A stretch of DNA of 64,000 bases from GWE2-42-39 sp963662895 (GTDB lineage Bacteria; Bacteroidota; Bacteroidia; Bacteroidales; Prolixibacteraceae): the NCBI GenBank assembly GCA_963662895.1, contig OY759981.1, forward strand, positions 310,001 through 374,000, in the 5' to 3' direction. Shown one piece after another: positions 63,283-64,000 of this stretch; position 1 is the stretch's first letter, and the number at the start of each line of letters is the position of its first letter. The notes beneath the pieces were generated by a model. It did no database searches. It saw only the letters and a list, made by a program, of their open reading frames with translations, and was not told where the DNA came from. Both the position numbers and the translations under genes were made by a program.

Positions 63283-64000
63283 ATGGGATGCCGGCTTTTA
63301 TTATTCTTTCTTGTATTGCTATTTATTCCAAATCAGGCCAGTTCGCAGGGGCTTGGTTTTAAGTCAACCAAACATCACATTGCCAACCGAACTTCGTATG
63401 CTGTTTTCGCGGATGATTACCCTGAATTTCGGGATCAACTGGAATTTTCGTTTGATCTGTCTGTCTTCGATCCTGGCTCCTTCGGTTTTATCTGTATTAT
63501 AGATGCCAATAATTCGAACCGGGATTATTCGTTGTCGTATGTGAAAAATAATGCGCAGGAGGCTCATTTAAAACTAAACTTGAAAGGAGAAGAAAACTTA
63601 TTGACTGTTCCGGTGCCTATGTCGTTGTTAGGACGGGGGAAATGGATTCATGTAAAACTGTCTTTTTATTGGAAGTCCAACCAAATTGAGGCAGTAATAA
63701 ATACTAAAAAATACGAGGTGACAGGAACGAACCTCAAAGTGCTGAAGAATGCTCAACTGTTCTTTGGGAAGCATGAAAATATGATTGATGTTCCTTCGTT
63801 TGCTATTCGTAATTTGGTAGTTGGTGATAGCCGGGAAACTCATTCTTTTCATTTTAAAGAATATGCCGGTAATATTGTCCACGATCAGGATGGAAATGAA
63901 GTAGGACGCGTGCAAAATCCCATCTGGATCATTAATGATTCGTATCATTGGAAACATCGTTTTTCTTATTCGGTGAATGACCTTGTTGCTGTTAATTATG
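63283..64000 (+). CDS. Probable Kelch/LamG-type sensor-regulator, N-terminal part
   Basis: Starts at the ATG at 63283 (MGCRLLLFFLVLLFIPNQAS, signal peptide, cleavage near ASSQ) and stays open to the window edge, 239 residues. The mature part reads as a concanavalin/LamG-like beta-sandwich (FSFDLSVFDPGSFGFICIID, VPSFAIRNLVVGDSRE, HDQDGNEVGRV) and continues with NDSYHWKHRFSYSVNDLVAV. It matches my memory of large Bacteroidota proteins beside SusC/D that go on with Kelch repeats and a membrane-bound regulatory module. The C-terminal part is outside the window, so the output domain is unknown. Confidence 0.6.
   Translation, partial: MGCRLLLFFLVLLFIPNQASSQGLGFKSTKHHIANRTSYAVFADDYPEFRDQLEFSFDLSVFDPGSFGFICIIDANNSNRDYSLSYVKNNAQEAHLKLNLKGEENLLTVPVPMSLLGRGKWIHVKLSFYWKSNQIEAVINTKKYEVTGTNLKVLKNAQLFFGKHENMIDVPSFAIRNLVVGDSRETHSFHFKEYAGNIVHDQDGNEVGRVQNPIWIINDSYHWKHRFSYSVNDLVAVNY

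Overview
The window comes from a Bacteroidota chromosome, probably order Bacteroidales or Marinilabiliales. The evidence is a SusC/SusD pair with DUF4959/DUF5126/DUF5000 and DUF4998-type surface lipoproteins, two GH92 mannosidases, LytS/LytTR signalling, a ResB-CcsA fusion, a DUF4876/DUF6850/TonB-receptor cluster, and promoters of the TTTG-N19-21-TAnnTTTG type. Assignments rest on reading motifs by eye; no database search was run.

Layout. Positions 1-9.4 kb hold ordinary genes: menaquinone methyltransferase (cut by the window edge), a PurL-like protein, an SDR oxidoreductase, envelope glycosyltransferases, a LytS/LytTR two-component system, a nitroreductase, a tiny lipoprotein and gapA. Positions 9.8-14.9 kb encode a long-chain acyl-CoA ligase and the fused cytochrome c synthase. 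Positions 15.1-21.1 kb are a TonB receptor/DUF4876/DUF6850 operon. Positions 21.3-25.2 kb hold an ECF sigma factor with an anti-sigma/TonB fusion, divergent from a VWA protein. Positions 25.4-28.2 kb hold yicC, gmk, an antitoxin with a truncated MazF-like toxin, nadD and a SEC-C protein. Positions 28.2-29.3 kb are intergenic, with a candidate small RNA and dispersed repeats. Positions 29.3-38.4 kb encode an octaheme TPR cytochrome, a GT2, suhB, mtaB, a PhoH-family protein and folC, followed by tRNA-Val.

Downstream of tRNA-Val (38.6-43.6 kb) is an accessory patch: dispersed repeats, two minisatellites, a broken HTH-Fic gene joined in frame to a transposase, two proteins of unknown function and a divergent XRE regulator. 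From 43.6 kb to the right edge lies a polysaccharide utilization locus read leftward from susC: SusC, SusD, two carbohydrate-binding lipoproteins, a transglutaminase-like discoidin protein and two GH92 enzymes, with a probable Kelch/LamG-type sensor starting divergently at the right edge. The GH92 pair points to alpha-mannosidic glycans. Inserted inside this locus are a 212-bp MITE, an unknown protein, an AAA ATPase, a TPR-bearing O-antigen ligase-like protein, a small membrane protein and a decayed fragment of a second ligase copy.

The most interesting items are the HTH-Fic/transposase junction, the unknown two-gene plus XRE module, three separate 22-23-nt tandem repeat arrays, inverted dispersed repeats bracketing 15 kb of core genes, TonB-box-like motifs in non-receptor proteins, the truncated toxin coupled to nadD, and the insertion of a ligase/ATPase group into a mannan locus.
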